Below, piece after piece: positions 48,652 through 57,702 of a stretch of 64,000 nt of DNA (the first letter of the stretch is position 1; the number at the start of each line of letters is the position of its first letter). The notes beneath the pieces are model-generated. The model made no database searches. It worked only from the letters and a program-made list of their open reading frames with translations, and was not told the DNA's origin. Source of the stretch: Blastococcus sp. PRF04-17 (lineage in GTDB: Bacteria > Actinomycetota > Actinomycetes > Mycobacteriales > Geodermatophilaceae); NCBI RefSeq assembly GCF_023016265.1, contig NZ_CP095412.1, forward strand, positions 3,782,001 through 3,846,000, read 5' to 3'. Position numbers and translations under genes: made by a program.

Positions 48652-49434
48652 TCAGGTGTTCACGCCGCGCTCGGCGAGCCAGGCCTGGGGGTCGGTGGGA
48701 CGGCCGTCGATGCCCCCGATGTGGATCTGCCAGTGCAGGTGCGGCCCGGTCGAGTAGCCCTCGTTGCCGATCTGCGCGATCTCGTCGCCGGCGTGCACGA
48801 TGTCCCCGGCCTCGACGTCGTAGTAGCGCATGTGGCCGTAGATGTGGACGAAGCCCTCGGCGTCCTGGATGTAGATGGCGTTGCCGAAGCCGGACTCGCG
48901 ACCGGCCTTGAGCACGACGCCGTCCGTCGCCGCGTAGATGGGAGTGCCGAGCGGGGCGGCCATGTCCCAGCCGGGATGGAACTGCCCCCAGCGCATGCAG
49001 AAGCAGGTGGTGAGCCGGTAGCCCGACACCGGGACGACCGTCTTGGGCTCGCGGGCGGCGCGGGAGGCGGCGAGTTCGCCGAGGCGGGCCTGTGCCTCGG
49101 CCTCGGTGATGCTCCGGCGGACGCCGGCGTCGTCGATCCCACCGCTGAGGGCCACGTCGGAGGCGGCTCCCAGGCCGTAGTCCGAGGCGTCGATGGTCGG
49201 GTGCTCGGGGCTGCTGAGGACGCTGGGGGCAGCCGCGAGGACGGCGCCGGCGATCAGCGCGGCGAACCAGAGCGGCGCGCGACGGCCGGGCGGACGCGGC
49301 AGGCGACGCCGGGCGGGCCGAGGTGGGGCGGGCCGGGCCGGGGCGACGTCAGCCGTCTCGGGAGCGGCGGCGGGGCGGACGGTCCCGTGCTCGGCCGTGG
49401 TCCGCTCGAGGACCTGCGCACTGCTGCGAGCCAC
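48652..49434 (-). CDS. M23 family metallopeptidase, membrane-anchored
   Basis: This is a LytM-type peptidase that cuts peptidoglycan cross-bridges. The 260-residue product from GTG 49434 has a Pro/Arg-rich cytosolic start, one membrane span (about residues 53-75), a short helical linker, and a full catalytic domain. Zinc ligands are H153 and D157 (FHPGWDMAAPLG) and H234 in HLHW, with H201 (YGHMRYY) also conserved. Position between pcrA and sucC matches mycobacterial Rv0950c. The upstream frame is open longer, but the GTG gives a sensible length. Confidence 0.92.
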   Translation of the reverse strand: MARSSAQVLERTTAEHGTVRPAAAPETADVAPARPAPPRPARRRLPRPPGRRAPLWFAALIAGAVLAAAPSVLSSPEHPTIDASDYGLGAASDVALSGGIDDAGVRRSITEAEAQARLGELAASRAAREPKTVVPVSGYRLTTCFCMRWGQFHPGWDMAAPLGTPIYAATDGVVLKAGRESGFGNAIYIQDAEGFVHIYGHMRYYDVEAGDIVHAGDEIAQIGNEGYSTGPHLHWQIHIGGIDGRPTDPQAWLAERGVNT

Positions 49435-49624
49435 GGCGCACCTTCCCGGACGAGCGCTTCCTCGGGCCGCCGAACGGCGATCCGCCGGGGGAGCGACGGC
49501 GGCCACCGGTGAGCACCGGCGCCGTGATCGAACCGTAACGATGCGTCAGGACGCGTCCAAGCACCGAACGGCACGTGTCGCGATGTGCGCGTTGCGTGAC
49601 GAGAGCAGGGAGCCGGCGGGCGCG

Positions 49625-50518
49625 TCAGGCCACCGCGGTGACGCGCGCGCTGACGTCGGACCGCCGGAGGCCGGCCAGTGTCGCGGCGACCTCGTCGACG
49701 ACGCCGCGGTGCCGGGGCAGGGACATGTGCCCGACGCCCCGCACGAGGACGTTGCGGGCACCCAGGTCGGGGTGGGCGCACCGGCCCGAGGCCGTCGGCA
49801 GCACCATCTGGTCCAGGTCGCTGTAGATCGCGGTGACGCTCGTCCGGCAGGACGGTGCCGGCCCGGCCAGCTCCTGGATGACCGGCGACCCCGGCCGCAG
49901 CTGACGGATGAGCGGCGTCGGAACGGCGTGCGCCCAGAGCGAGCCCTCGTGCGGCGTCCCGACGGTCACCAGCGACTCCACCCGGCGGTCACCGCCCAGC
50001 CGCTGGACGTAGTAGCGGGAGATCAGGCCCCCGAGGCTGTGGCCGACGACGTGGACGCGGTCGTAGCCGGTCTGCTCGCAGATGCGCTCGACGTGCGCGC
50101 CGAGATCGGCCGCCCCCCGGCCGATGTCGTCGAGCAGCGGGCTGTAGTTCCAGGTGCAGACGTGCGCGAAGCCGCGCTTGCGCAGGCTGCGGTTCATCAC
50201 CGAGAAGACCGACCGGTTGTCGATCAGGCCGTGCACGAGCAGCACGGGGATGCGGGCGGCCAGCGGATCGGCGGCGAACAGAGCGCGTGCGGTCGGGGGC
50301 TGGAGACCGGGCCGGTGCCGGAGGTCCGGTTGCAGGACGGCGGTGCGCGCGCCGAACGGGTACATCAGGACGTGGGCGCCCACCCAGGCGAGCTCGGTGA
50401 GCCCGCCGGTCAGGGTGGCCGGGCGGCAGAGACCGCGCAGGCCACCTCGTGGCGCTCCCTCCGCCCGGGCCCCGGTGTGCGACTCTGGACCAGAGCCGGG
50501 GTCGCTCGTTGGGCGCAT
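49625..50518 (-). CDS. Alpha/beta-fold lipase (triacylglycerol lipase-like)
   Basis: The 297-residue product has the lipase oxyanion region IPVLLVHGLIDNRSVFSVMN, nucleophile elbow VHVVGHSLGGLISRYYVQRL, and the late ARNVLVRGVGHMSLPRHRGV with the catalytic His. It is similar to actinobacterial lipases named EstA or LipA, but there is no clear signal peptide. A hydrophobic stretch near residues 35-55 might anchor it. Natural substrates are unknown. It is divergent from a membrane protein gene at 50706; the 187-nt gap after it (49435-49624) shows nothing supported. Confidence 0.85.
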   Translation of the reverse strand: MRPTSDPGSGPESHTGARAEGAPRGGLRGLCRPATLTGGLTELAWVGAHVLMYPFGARTAVLQPDLRHRPGLQPPTARALFAADPLAARIPVLLVHGLIDNRSVFSVMNRSLRKRGFAHVCTWNYSPLLDDIGRGAADLGAHVERICEQTGYDRVHVVGHSLGGLISRYYVQRLGGDRRVESLVTVGTPHEGSLWAHAVPTPLIRQLRPGSPVIQELAGPAPSCRTSVTAIYSDLDQMVLPTASGRCAHPDLGARNVLVRGVGHMSLPRHRGVVDEVAATLAGLRRSDVSARVTAVA

Positions 50519-50705
50519 GGCCGTTCGTCCCCCCGCCTGTCCGTACCTGCGGGGGCGCCTGGATTCGGCCCCGCCGGTCGTGCTGCACGGCTAGGTGCGC
50601 CGTTCACGGGAAGGTAATACGCCTGTGTGTCGCGCGTCACACGCAGGGCGCCCCGTGGGAGCAGAACCGAGACCCACTCGTGATCGAACAGCAGGAGGGA
50701 GAACC

Positions 50706-51776
50706 GTGTCCGCCCGCGACGCCCGCTCCGGGCCCGCCCGCGACCGCTCGGCGGCGAGGACTGCGCGACGCAGTGCCGCGGCCTCCCGCGCCGGGGCTGC
50801 CGGGTCCCGCGCCGCACGTAGCCGTGCCGGGGCCGCCGCGACGGCGAAGGCACCGTCCGGTGACGGGCTCGTCGTCGGCCCGGTCCCGGGCGCGGCGCGG
50901 CTGACCGGTGTCCTGCTCGTCCTGGCCGGCGTGCTGGGTGCGGCGGCGCTGTTCCCCACCTATCTGGTGGTCGGCGGCGAGGCGCTCAGCGCGGCCAACG
51001 GTTCCGCCGGCGTGGTCGCGGGGCTCCTCGTGCCCGTGGCCGCCGTCGCCGTCGGGGCGGTGCTGCTGCGCGGCGCCGTCCCCAAGTTCGGTCTCGCCTA
51101 CGCCGGCATCGCCGGCGCGCTGGCGCTGGGCCAGATGCTGATCGAGTTGTACCGGGGGCGCAGTTCCACCTCCCGACCGGCGGTGGAGGTGCTCGCGGGC
51201 GAACGCGTGCTGACCAGCAGTGTCGAGGTCGCCGCCGGCTGGGTGCTGGCCGTGCTGGCGCTGGGCCTGACCGTGGTCGCCGGAATCGTCGCCACGGTGG
51301 CCTGGGGGCGCACGGTGATGGAGGACGGCGGAGCGCTTGACCCCGCGCGCTCGGCGCTGGCCGGAGCGGCGGTCGTGCTCGGCGTCGGCACGGTGCTGTG
51401 CCTTGCGCTGCCGTCGGCCGACGTCCCCGACCGCCTCGTCCTCGACCCGGCCACCGGGCTGGAGGTCGTGGTCGCCCAGGAGGGGCCCCAGGCGTTGCTC
51501 GAGCGGCCGGGTCTGGCCCTCCTCGGCGGACTGCTGCTCGCGGGTGCGGTGGTGCTCTGCTCCGTGGTCGCGCCGTCGCTGCGGCCCCGGCTGGCCGCCG
51601 TGGGGGCCCTGCTCGCCGTCGCCGTCACCGTCCTCGCCGCAGGACTGACCGGCCTGCGCGACGCGACGACCTCGGACGCCCTCGACTGGACCCTGCCGGG
51701 CGTCGGGCTGCTGATCGCGGGGGTCGGCTACGCCCTGCTGACACTGGCCGCCTGGCGGGTCCGCCGCGCCTCGTGA
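50706..51776 (+). CDS. Multi-span membrane protein with Ala/Arg-rich N-terminus
   Basis: The 356-residue product from GTG 50706 has about 55 cytosolic residues rich in Ala, Arg and Ser. Roughly eight predicted membrane spans follow, in groups (such as LTGVLLVLAGVLGAAALFP, GVVAGLLVPVAAVAVGAVLL, LALLGGLLLAGAVVLCSVV). A soluble loop is seen near DRLVLDPATGLEVVVAQEGP. No family is recognised and no catalytic motif is visible. It is the last gene before a dispersed repeat and a cobalamin-binding protein. Longer N-termini are possible but GTG 50706 has GGAGGGAGAACC upstream. Confidence 0.75.
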   Translation: MSARDARSGPARDRSAARTARRSAAASRAGAAGSRAARSRAGAAATAKAPSGDGLVVGPVPGAARLTGVLLVLAGVLGAAALFPTYLVVGGEALSAANGSAGVVAGLLVPVAAVAVGAVLLRGAVPKFGLAYAGIAGALALGQMLIELYRGRSSTSRPAVEVLAGERVLTSSVEVAAGWVLAVLALGLTVVAGIVATVAWGRTVMEDGGALDPARSALAGAAVVLGVGTVLCLALPSADVPDRLVLDPATGLEVVVAQEGPQALLERPGLALLGGLLLAGAVVLCSVVAPSLRPRLAAVGALLAVAVTVLAAGLTGLRDATTSDALDWTLPGVGLLIAGVGYALLTLAAWRVRRAS

Positions 51777-51786
51777 CGCGCTGAAC

Positions 51787-51842
51787 GGCCCCGCTGCAGG
51801 GGCCCGCCGCGAGCTTGCGAGTGGTGGGAGCAGTGGGGTCCT
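51787..51842 (-). repeat. Dispersed hairpin repeat, copy 5 (before the B12-binding gene)
   Basis: Read on the minus strand it has outer arms GGACCCCACTGC and GCAGCGGGGCC (one mismatch) and loop core CTCGCAAGCTCG. It lies between two plus-strand genes, 10 nt after the first stop. A -10 for the next gene (TAGGGT) starts only 6 nt beyond its end. Confidence 0.87.
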
Positions 51843-51860
51843 CTTACTAGGGTGGCCGGC

Positions 51861-52271
51861 GTGACGGACGAACGCATCCGGGTGGTCATCGCCAAACCCG
51901 GCCTGGACGGGCACGACCGCGGCGCGAAGATCGTCGCCCGCGCGCTGCGCGACGCCGGCATGGAGGTCGTCTACACCGGCCTGCACCAGACGCCCGAGCA
52001 GATCGTGGAGACCGTCGTCCAGGAGGACGCCGACGCCGTCGGGCTCTCGGTGCTCTCGGGCGCGCACATGACGCTGTTCGCGCGGCTGAACGAGCTCCTG
52101 GCCGAGCGCGGCATCGACGACGTCGTGGTGTTCGGCGGCGGGATCATCCCCGACGAGGACATCCCCGAACTCGAGCGCTCCGGCGTCGCGAAGATCTTCA
52201 CGCCCGGTGCGACGACCACGGAGATCGTCGACTGGGTGCGCGAGAATGTGGGCACGCCGCTCAGTTCGTGA
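51861..52271 (+). CDS. Stand-alone cobalamin (B12)-binding domain protein
   Basis: The 136-residue product from GTG 51861 has the base-off B12 motif [20 protein letters not shown] (DxHxxG). It then has [34 protein letters not shown] with the SxL element, and [17 protein letters not shown] with the GG loop. It matches the C-terminal half of methylmalonyl-CoA-type mutases (small subunit or stand-alone carrier). No mutase catalytic subunit is in the window. TAGGGT lies 7 nt before the GTG, favouring this leaderless start over GTG 51852. It overlaps the next, convergent gene by 11 nt. Confidence 0.9.
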   Translation: MTDERIRVVIAKPGLDGHDRGAKIVARALRDAGMEVVYTGLHQTPEQIVETVVQEDADAVGLSVLSGAHMTLFARLNELLAERGIDDVVVFGGGIIPDEDIPELERSGVAKIFTPGATTTEIVDWVRENVGTPLSS

Positions 52272-54132
52272 CCGGCACCGTCAGCTGCTGCGTCTTGCCG
52301 GGACCTGTCGTGAGGAACACCGGCTGCGTGCTGGTGGACCCGCGGTAGGCGAAGTCCCCGCCGGCCAGGACGACGACCAGCCGGTGGCCCTTGTCGAAGC
52401 GGTGCACGATGCCCGGCAGCTCGATCGTCACGGGCTTGGTGACGTCGTCGACGCGGGCGGGCGAGATGAGCCGGTGCGGCAGTTCGATCGCGCCGTCCGG
52501 CCCGACGTCGTAGAGCTTGGCGTAGACCACCAGCTGTCCGCCCGGTCCTGCCTCCTGGCTGAGCGCGACCGAGGGAGCGTCGAGCTGCACGGTCAGCCGC
52601 GGCGAGCCGACGACGTCCATCGGGCGGGTCAGCGGCGGCGTGGCGAACCGGATCGCCGAGCCCGGCGGGTCGACGACCGGCCGGCTCTGGTCGAGCGCCG
52701 AGGTCTCGGTGTAGTTCGGTCCGACCGGTGCCAGGTTCTGGTACTCGCTCGTGCCCGGCACCACCGCGGCGCGGCTGGTCACCAGCGCTCCGTCGGTGCC
52801 ACCGACGCTGCTGCCGGACAGGTGGAAGGTCTTCTGGCTGCCGACCGGGTAGGACGGCGCCGCGGCATAGGCCTTGCGGATGTCACCCGTCGCCTCGTAC
52901 ACCCAGTCGCGGTAGTACGCGAACCCCTGCGGCGACTTCGGACCGCGATCTCGGACGTAGTGGTCGAACCAGGCCAGCGCCGCCCGGCCCTGCAGCGACT
53001 GCGCCGGGCGCCGCAGGTCGAGCTCGCCGGGCTTCGGCGTGGAGCTGCTGTGACCCCACGACTGCCAGAACAGTGACACCGGCGTCCCCTGGCGTCGCAG
53101 CGCGGTGTAGGTGGCCACCGACTCCTGCAGGTTGAACAGCGTGTCGGCCTGGCCCTGCCCGATCAGGGTCGGGACCTTGACGTCGCGGATGTAGCTGGCG
53201 ACCGAGTTCGACTGCAGGTAGGCGATCGAGGCCTGGCTCGGGTACCCGAGAGTGCCGACCTCGACCAGCGCCCGGCAGACCTCGGGCTCGAAGTTCAGGC
53301 AGTTCTTCCCGGCCTGCTGGAAGAACGCCTCGAAGGCGGCCGGGTCGGCGAGCGCCTGGAGGTCCTCGACGCCGTTGACCACGCCGACCGTCGTGAACAG
53401 TGCCGCCCACTGGTACTTGAAGACGCCCGGGTTCGGCGAGCTCACCGATCCGCTGCGGGCGGTGCCGTGCGGCAGGCCGCTGTTGTCCGGCGCCAGCGAG
53501 TAGGACAGGTCGTTCCAGGTGATCAGCGGGACGATCGCGTCCAGCCGGTTGGTCCGCTTCCACTTCTCGTAGCCGGCCGCGGCGAACTGGATCTGACCGC
53601 CGTAGGAGCCGCCGGTCATGCCGACCTGCGGGTCGTGGCGGGTGCCGGTCTTCGCGTCCTCGCGCACGACCTGGTCGACGACGACCCGCTCCTTCGTGTC
53701 GTCGTCGACGGCCACGATCGACCGGTCCCCGCCCAGGAAGCGGATCAGCTGGCTGGCGGCCGCTCCGTCGTGCTCGCGGTCGTCGAGGGTGATCGGGCAG
53801 TTGTCGCCGTCGACGAAACCGAGGCCGGTGTAGGAGAGGGTCACGTAGCCGTGCTCGCCGAAGCCCTGGGCCAGGTCGGCCTGGTCGTCCTTGGTGCCGC
53901 CGAACCCGTTGGTCACCAGCAGGGCCGGCCCCGGCCGCTGCCTCGTGACCCCGGGCGGGACGTAGAGGTCGGCGTCGATGTGGCAGGTCCGCTTCTCGGG
54001 GCCGAGGTCGGTGACCGTGATCGTCAGGTCGCGGGGGACGATCTCGGTCGCGGCCGAGGCCGACGGCGCCAGGGCGGCGAGCCCGCCGGCAGTCAACGCG
54101 GCGGTGAGCAGGGCGGTCGCAGCGCGGCGCAC
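52261..54132 (-). CDS. Secreted S15-type peptidase (X-Pro dipeptidyl-peptidase/CocE family)
   Basis: The 623-residue product starts with a signal peptide ([20 protein letters not shown]..., cleavage near ASAAT). The hydrolase core has [20 protein letters not shown], nucleophile S176 in [14 protein letters not shown], an acid region [14 protein letters not shown] and catalytic His in [16 protein letters not shown]-terminal jelly-roll (from about residue 440) ends with [20 protein letters not shown]. It is an extracellular serine peptidase or acyl esterase of unknown substrate. It is divergent from sucC across a 157-nt region with a palindrome. Confidence 0.9.
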   Translation of the reverse strand: MRRAATALLTAALTAGGLAALAPSASAATEIVPRDLTITVTDLGPEKRTCHIDADLYVPPGVTRQRPGPALLVTNGFGGTKDDQADLAQGFGEHGYVTLSYTGLGFVDGDNCPITLDDREHDGAAASQLIRFLGGDRSIVAVDDDTKERVVVDQVVREDAKTGTRHDPQVGMTGGSYGGQIQFAAAGYEKWKRTNRLDAIVPLITWNDLSYSLAPDNSGLPHGTARSGSVSSPNPGVFKYQWAALFTTVGVVNGVEDLQALADPAAFEAFFQQAGKNCLNFEPEVCRALVEVGTLGYPSQASIAYLQSNSVASYIRDVKVPTLIGQGQADTLFNLQESVATYTALRRQGTPVSLFWQSWGHSSSTPKPGELDLRRPAQSLQGRAALAWFDHYVRDRGPKSPQGFAYYRDWVYEATGDIRKAYAAAPSYPVGSQKTFHLSGSSVGGTDGALVTSRAAVVPGTSEYQNLAPVGPNYTETSALDQSRPVVDPPGSAIRFATPPLTRPMDVVGSPRLTVQLDAPSVALSQEAGPGGQLVVYAKLYDVGPDGAIELPHRLISPARVDDVTKPVTIELPGIVHRFDKGHRLVVVLAGGDFAYRGSTSTQPVFLTTGPGKTQQLTVPVTN

Positions 54133-54195
54133 TGGGAGCTCCTCGTCGTCGAGGCAGGACTAGCGGGCACGTTCGGGCAGCGTGAGGGGCCCGAT

Positions 54196-54225
54196 GGTGT
54201 GACGCATCCTGTGATGCGTCCCACC
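54196..54225. promoter_or_regulatory. Palindromic operator-like site between the S15 peptidase gene and sucC
   Basis: GACGCATC (54201-54208) and GATGCGTC (54213-54220) are perfect arms with CTGT between, extended outward by GGTG/CACC. The same bases also read as two tandem 12-mers, TGTGACGCATCC and TGTGATGCGTCC. It lies 64 nt upstream of the S15 start codon and 65 nt upstream of the sucC start codon. Confidence 0.5.
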
Positions 54226-54275
54226 CGGCCCCCGGTCGTACAACGCCCGGGTCGGCATGGTGGTTACGGGCGGGC

Positions 54276-54281
54276 TACGGT
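54276..54281 (+). promoter_or_regulatory. Probable -10 element of sucC
   Basis: TACGGT lies 8 nt before the sucC GTG, suggesting a leaderless transcript. Confidence 0.45.
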
Positions 54282-54289
54282 GCCTGTTC

Positions 54290-55453
54290 GTGGATCTCTT
54301 CGAGTACCAGGCCCGTGACGTGTTGGCCAAGCACGGCGTCCCCGTGCTGCCCGGTGGCGTCGCCGAGACGCCCGACGAGGCGGAGGCGATCGCCCGCGAG
54401 ATCGCCGCGCCCGTGGTGGTGAAGGCCCAGGTGAAGACCGGCGGCCGTGGCAAGGCCGGTGGCGTCAAGCTCGCGGACGACGCCGAGGGCGCCAAGGCGC
54501 GCGCCCAGGACATCCTGGGCCTCGACATCAAGGGCCACGTCACGCGCAAGGTGATGGTGGCCCAGGCCAGCGACATCGCCGAGGAGTACTACTTCTCCTA
54601 CCTGCTCGACCGCTCCAACCGCACCTTCCTGGCCATGGCGTCGGTCGAAGGCGGCATGGAGATCGAGGAGGTCGCGGCCACCAAGCCCGAGGCGCTGGCC
54701 AAGATCCCGATCGACGCGACGACCGGCGTCGACGAGGCCAAGGCGACCGAGATCGTCGACGCGGCCAGGTTCCCCGCCGACGTCCGCGACCAGGTGATCG
54801 CCATCGCCGTCCAGCTGTGGGAGGTCTTCAGCAAGGAGGACGCCACCCTGGTCGAGGTGAACCCGCTGGCGAAGGCGCCCGACGGCACCGTCCTCGCGCT
54901 GGACGCCAAGGTGACCCTCGACGCGAACGCGGACTTCCGGCAGCCGGAGCACGCCGCCCTCGAGGACGCCGCCTCCGCCGACCCGCTCGAGGCTGCGGCG
55001 AAGGAGAAGGACCTCAACTACGTCAAGCTCGAGGGCGAGGTCGGGATTATCGGCAACGGTGCCGGTCTGGTCATGAGCACCCTGGACGTCGTCGCGTACG
55101 CGGGCGAGGAGTTCGGCGGGGTCAAGCCGGCCAACTTCCTCGACATCGGCGGCGGCGCCTCGGCCGAGGTCATGGCCAACGGGCTGCACATCATCCTGTC
55201 CGACCCGGCCGTGAAGAGCGTGTTCGTGAACGTCTTCGGCGGCATCACCGCCTGCGACGCCGTCGCCAACGGCATCGTGTCGGCCCTGCAGCTCCTGGGC
55301 GACGAGGCCACCAAGCCGCTCGTGGTCCGGCTCGACGGCAACAACGTCGAGGAGGGCCGGCGGATCCTCGCCGAGGCCAACCACCCGCTGGTCACCGTCG
55401 TCGACACGATGGACGGCGCCGCGCGCCGGGCCGCCGAGCTCGCCGCCGCCTGA
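54290..55453 (+). CDS. sucC: Succinyl-CoA synthetase beta subunit
   Basis: SucC binds nucleotide and succinate and, with SucD, makes succinate and ATP or GTP from succinyl-CoA in the TCA cycle. The 387-residue product from GTG 54290 starts [20 protein letters not shown]. It has an ATP-grasp fold ([40 protein letters not shown]) and the C-terminal domain with [12 protein letters not shown] and [20 protein letters not shown]. An upstream ATG in frame lacks family support. sucD follows after 92 nt that contain a dispersed repeat. Confidence 0.97.
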   Translation: MDLFEYQARDVLAKHGVPVLPGGVAETPDEAEAIAREIAAPVVVKAQVKTGGRGKAGGVKLADDAEGAKARAQDILGLDIKGHVTRKVMVAQASDIAEEYYFSYLLDRSNRTFLAMASVEGGMEIEEVAATKPEALAKIPIDATTGVDEAKATEIVDAARFPADVRDQVIAIAVQLWEVFSKEDATLVEVNPLAKAPDGTVLALDAKVTLDANADFRQPEHAALEDAASADPLEAAAKEKDLNYVKLEGEVGIIGNGAGLVMSTLDVVAYAGEEFGGVKPANFLDIGGGASAEVMANGLHIILSDPAVKSVFVNVFGGITACDAVANGIVSALQLLGDEATKPLVVRLDGNNVEEGRRILAEANHPLVTVVDTMDGAARRAAELAAA

Positions 55454-55455
55454 GC

Positions 55456-55511
55456 AAGGACCCCGTCCCCCTCATCCCTCGCAGGCTCGGGACGAGCCCC
55501 TGGACGGGGCC
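55456..55511 (+). repeat. Dispersed hairpin repeat, copy 6 (inside the sucC-sucD operon)
   Basis: Outer arms GGACCCCGTCC and GGACGGGGCC pair with one bulged A. Relative to the CTGC/GCAG copies, both arms have changed together. Inner arms CTCATCCC/GGGACGAG also pair apart from one mismatch. It starts 3 nt after the sucC stop and ends 34 nt before sucD. Confidence 0.9.
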
Positions 55512-55545
55512 ACCGGCGCCCACTTCCGAGACAGGATTCTGTGAA

Positions 55546-56421
55546 ATGTCGATCTTCCTCAACGAGAACAGCAAGGTCATCGTCCAGGGCATGACCGGCT
55601 CCGAGGGGCGCAAGCACACCCAGCGCATGCTCGCCTCGGGCACCGCGATCGTCGGTGGCGTCAACCCCCGCAAGGCCGGCGAGAGCGTCGACTTCGACGG
55701 CGCCACGGTGCCGGTCTTCGGCGGCGTCGCCGAGGCCATGAAGGAGACCGGCGCCGACGTCAGCGTCATCTTCGTGCCGCCGCCGTTCGCCAAGGCGGCC
55801 GTCATCGAGGCCGTCGACGCCCAGATCGGGCTCGCCGTCGTCATCACCGAGGGCATCCCGGTGCACGACTCGACGTACTTCTGGGCCCACGCACAGGGCA
55901 GCTCGACCCGGATCATCGGCCCGAACTGCCCCGGCCTGATCAGTCCGGGGCGCTCGAACGCCGGCATCATCCCGGCCAACATCACCCGGCAGGGCACGAT
56001 CGGCCTGGTCAGCAAGTCGGGCACGCTGACGTACCAGATGATGTACGAGCTCCGGGACATCGGCTTCTCGACCGCCGTCGGCATCGGTGGCGACCCCGTC
56101 ATCGGCACGACGCACATCGACTGCCTGCAGGCGTTCCAGGACGACCCGGAGACCGAGGCCATCGTGATGATCGGCGAGATCGGTGGGGACGCCGAGGAGC
56201 GCGCGGCCGACTTCGTCAAGGCCAACGTGACCAAGCCGGTCGTCGGCTACGTCGCCGGTTTCACCGCCCCCGAGGGCAAGACGATGGGCCACGCCGGCGC
56301 CATCGTCTCCGGCTCGTCGGGCACCGCCCAGGCGAAGAAGGAGGCCCTCGAGGCCGCCGGCGTGCGCGTGGGCAAGACCCCGTCGGAGACCGCCCGCCTC
56401 ATGCGGGAGATCGTCGGCTGA
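55546..56421 (+). CDS. sucD: Succinyl-CoA synthetase alpha subunit
   Basis: SucD binds CoA and carries the phosphohistidine. The 291-residue product from ATG 55546 starts [20 protein letters not shown], with the CoA-binding Rossmann domain, [40 protein letters not shown], and the active-site His249 in [20 protein letters not shown]. It pairs with sucC. The repeat between them could uncouple their expression. Confidence 0.97.
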   Translation: MSIFLNENSKVIVQGMTGSEGRKHTQRMLASGTAIVGGVNPRKAGESVDFDGATVPVFGGVAEAMKETGADVSVIFVPPPFAKAAVIEAVDAQIGLAVVITEGIPVHDSTYFWAHAQGSSTRIIGPNCPGLISPGRSNAGIIPANITRQGTIGLVSKSGTLTYQMMYELRDIGFSTAVGIGGDPVIGTTHIDCLQAFQDDPETEAIVMIGEIGGDAEERAADFVKANVTKPVVGYVAGFTAPEGKTMGHAGAIVSGSSGTAQAKKEALEAAGVRVGKTPSETARLMREIVG

Positions 56422-56560
56422 CGCGCGGCCGCCCCTGGCGGCTGGCCACTTCCCTGATCACGGATGGGCGACGGTGGGCGTGCCACGGTTGCGGCAGCGC
56501 ACGCGGTGCGACCACCATGCGGCTCGCACGTCCCCGACGCTCTGCGAGGAGAGCCCTGCG

Positions 56561-57617
56561 ATGACCAGCCAGCCTCCGCCGCCCCCGTCCGGCGGTCAGC
56601 CTCCGGAGCACGGGCAGCAGCCTCCGCACCAGCCGCCGCCACCGCAGGGTCCGCCGCCCGGCTATGGTCCCCCGCCCGGTCAGCAGCCCCCGCCGGGCTA
56701 CGGCCCGCCGCCCGGGTACGGCCAGCAGCCCCCTCCCGGGTACGGCCCGCCGGCCGGCTACCAGCAGCCGCCGCCTGGGTACGGGCCGCCGCCCGGGTAC
56801 GGCCAGCCCGCCCCGTACGGGCAGCCGGCCCGGCAGCGGCACGAGCGTCTCGTTCGACCTCAAGCGCCTGAAGCTGGCGGACTACGTCATCGCCGGCGGC
56901 ACGCTCCTGTTCCTCATCCTGGCTTTCTTCCCGTGGTTCACCTTCGGTGACGATTTCTTCGGGTTCAGCCTGAGCGGGTTCGACTCCGGCAATGTGACGT
57001 CGGCCTTCGTGCTGTTCCTGCTGGCGACCGCCTGGGCGGTGCTGCCGGCGTTCGTCGAGCTGAAGCTGGGCTTCCCCCGCTCCTGGGTCACCGTGGGCAT
57101 CTGCGCGCTGGCGTGGCTGCTCACGCTCTTCGCCTGGATCGACAGCTTCGACGGCGACTTCTCCATCTGGGCGCTGCTCGGCTTCCTGACGGCGACCGCG
57201 ATCCTCGTGTTCGCCGTCCTCTCCCTGCTGCCGGAGCTGCGCAACCGACCGGCCCTGCCGGGCGGGCTGGCCAACGCCGCCCAGTGGGCCAACCAGCCGG
57301 CGCCGGACTTCGGGCAGCAGGGGCAGCAGTCCTACGGCCAGGGCGGCTACGGCCCGGCCGGCTACGGCCAGCCCGGTCCGCCGCAGGGTCCGCCGCAGGG
57401 TCCGCCGCAGCAGCACTACTCGCCGCCGGCGCCGCCGACCGCTCCGCTGCCCGCGCAGCCGCAGCACCCCGCCCAGCACGCGCAGCCGCAGCAGCCGCCG
57501 ACCCCGCCCCCGGCGACCCCACCGTCGTCGTCCTACGGGCCGCCGGCGACGGGCGGCTCGACCGCGTCGGGTGAGGGCACGGACACGCCGGGTTCCGGCG
57601 AGCGGCCCAACCCCTGA
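56561..57617 (+). CDS. Pro-rich four-span membrane protein (DUF5336-like); frame broken as read
   Basis: ATG 56561 starts MTSQPPPPPSGGQPPEHGQQ and a Pro/Gly/Tyr-rich repeat region (PPPGYGPPPGYGQQ type) of about 90 residues. The frame fails at about 56835. SVSFDLKRLKLADYVIAGGT continues one base later, with four membrane spans (such as LLFLILAFFPWFTF and FVLFLLATAWAVLPAFVEL) and a Pro/Gln-rich tail to 57617. One extra base in ggcccgg would explain it, the only apparent insertion among the broken genes. Position after sucD matches mycobacterial Rv0954. Function is unknown. Confidence 0.77.
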
Positions 57618-57624
57618 GCTGACC

Positions 57625-57658
57625 GCCGGAGGCGCCCGATAACCCGGGCGCCTCCGGC
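57625..57658 (+). terminator. Terminator after the DUF5336-like gene
   Basis: GCCGGAGGCGCCCG (57625-57638) and CGGGCGCCTCCGGC (57645-57658) form a perfect 14-bp stem with a 6-nt loop, 8 nt after the stop codon. Confidence 0.8.
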
Positions 57659-57702
57659 GCGTGCGCCGCGGTCGAGACACCGGGCCTTGCGAGAGTGGGG
57701 AC

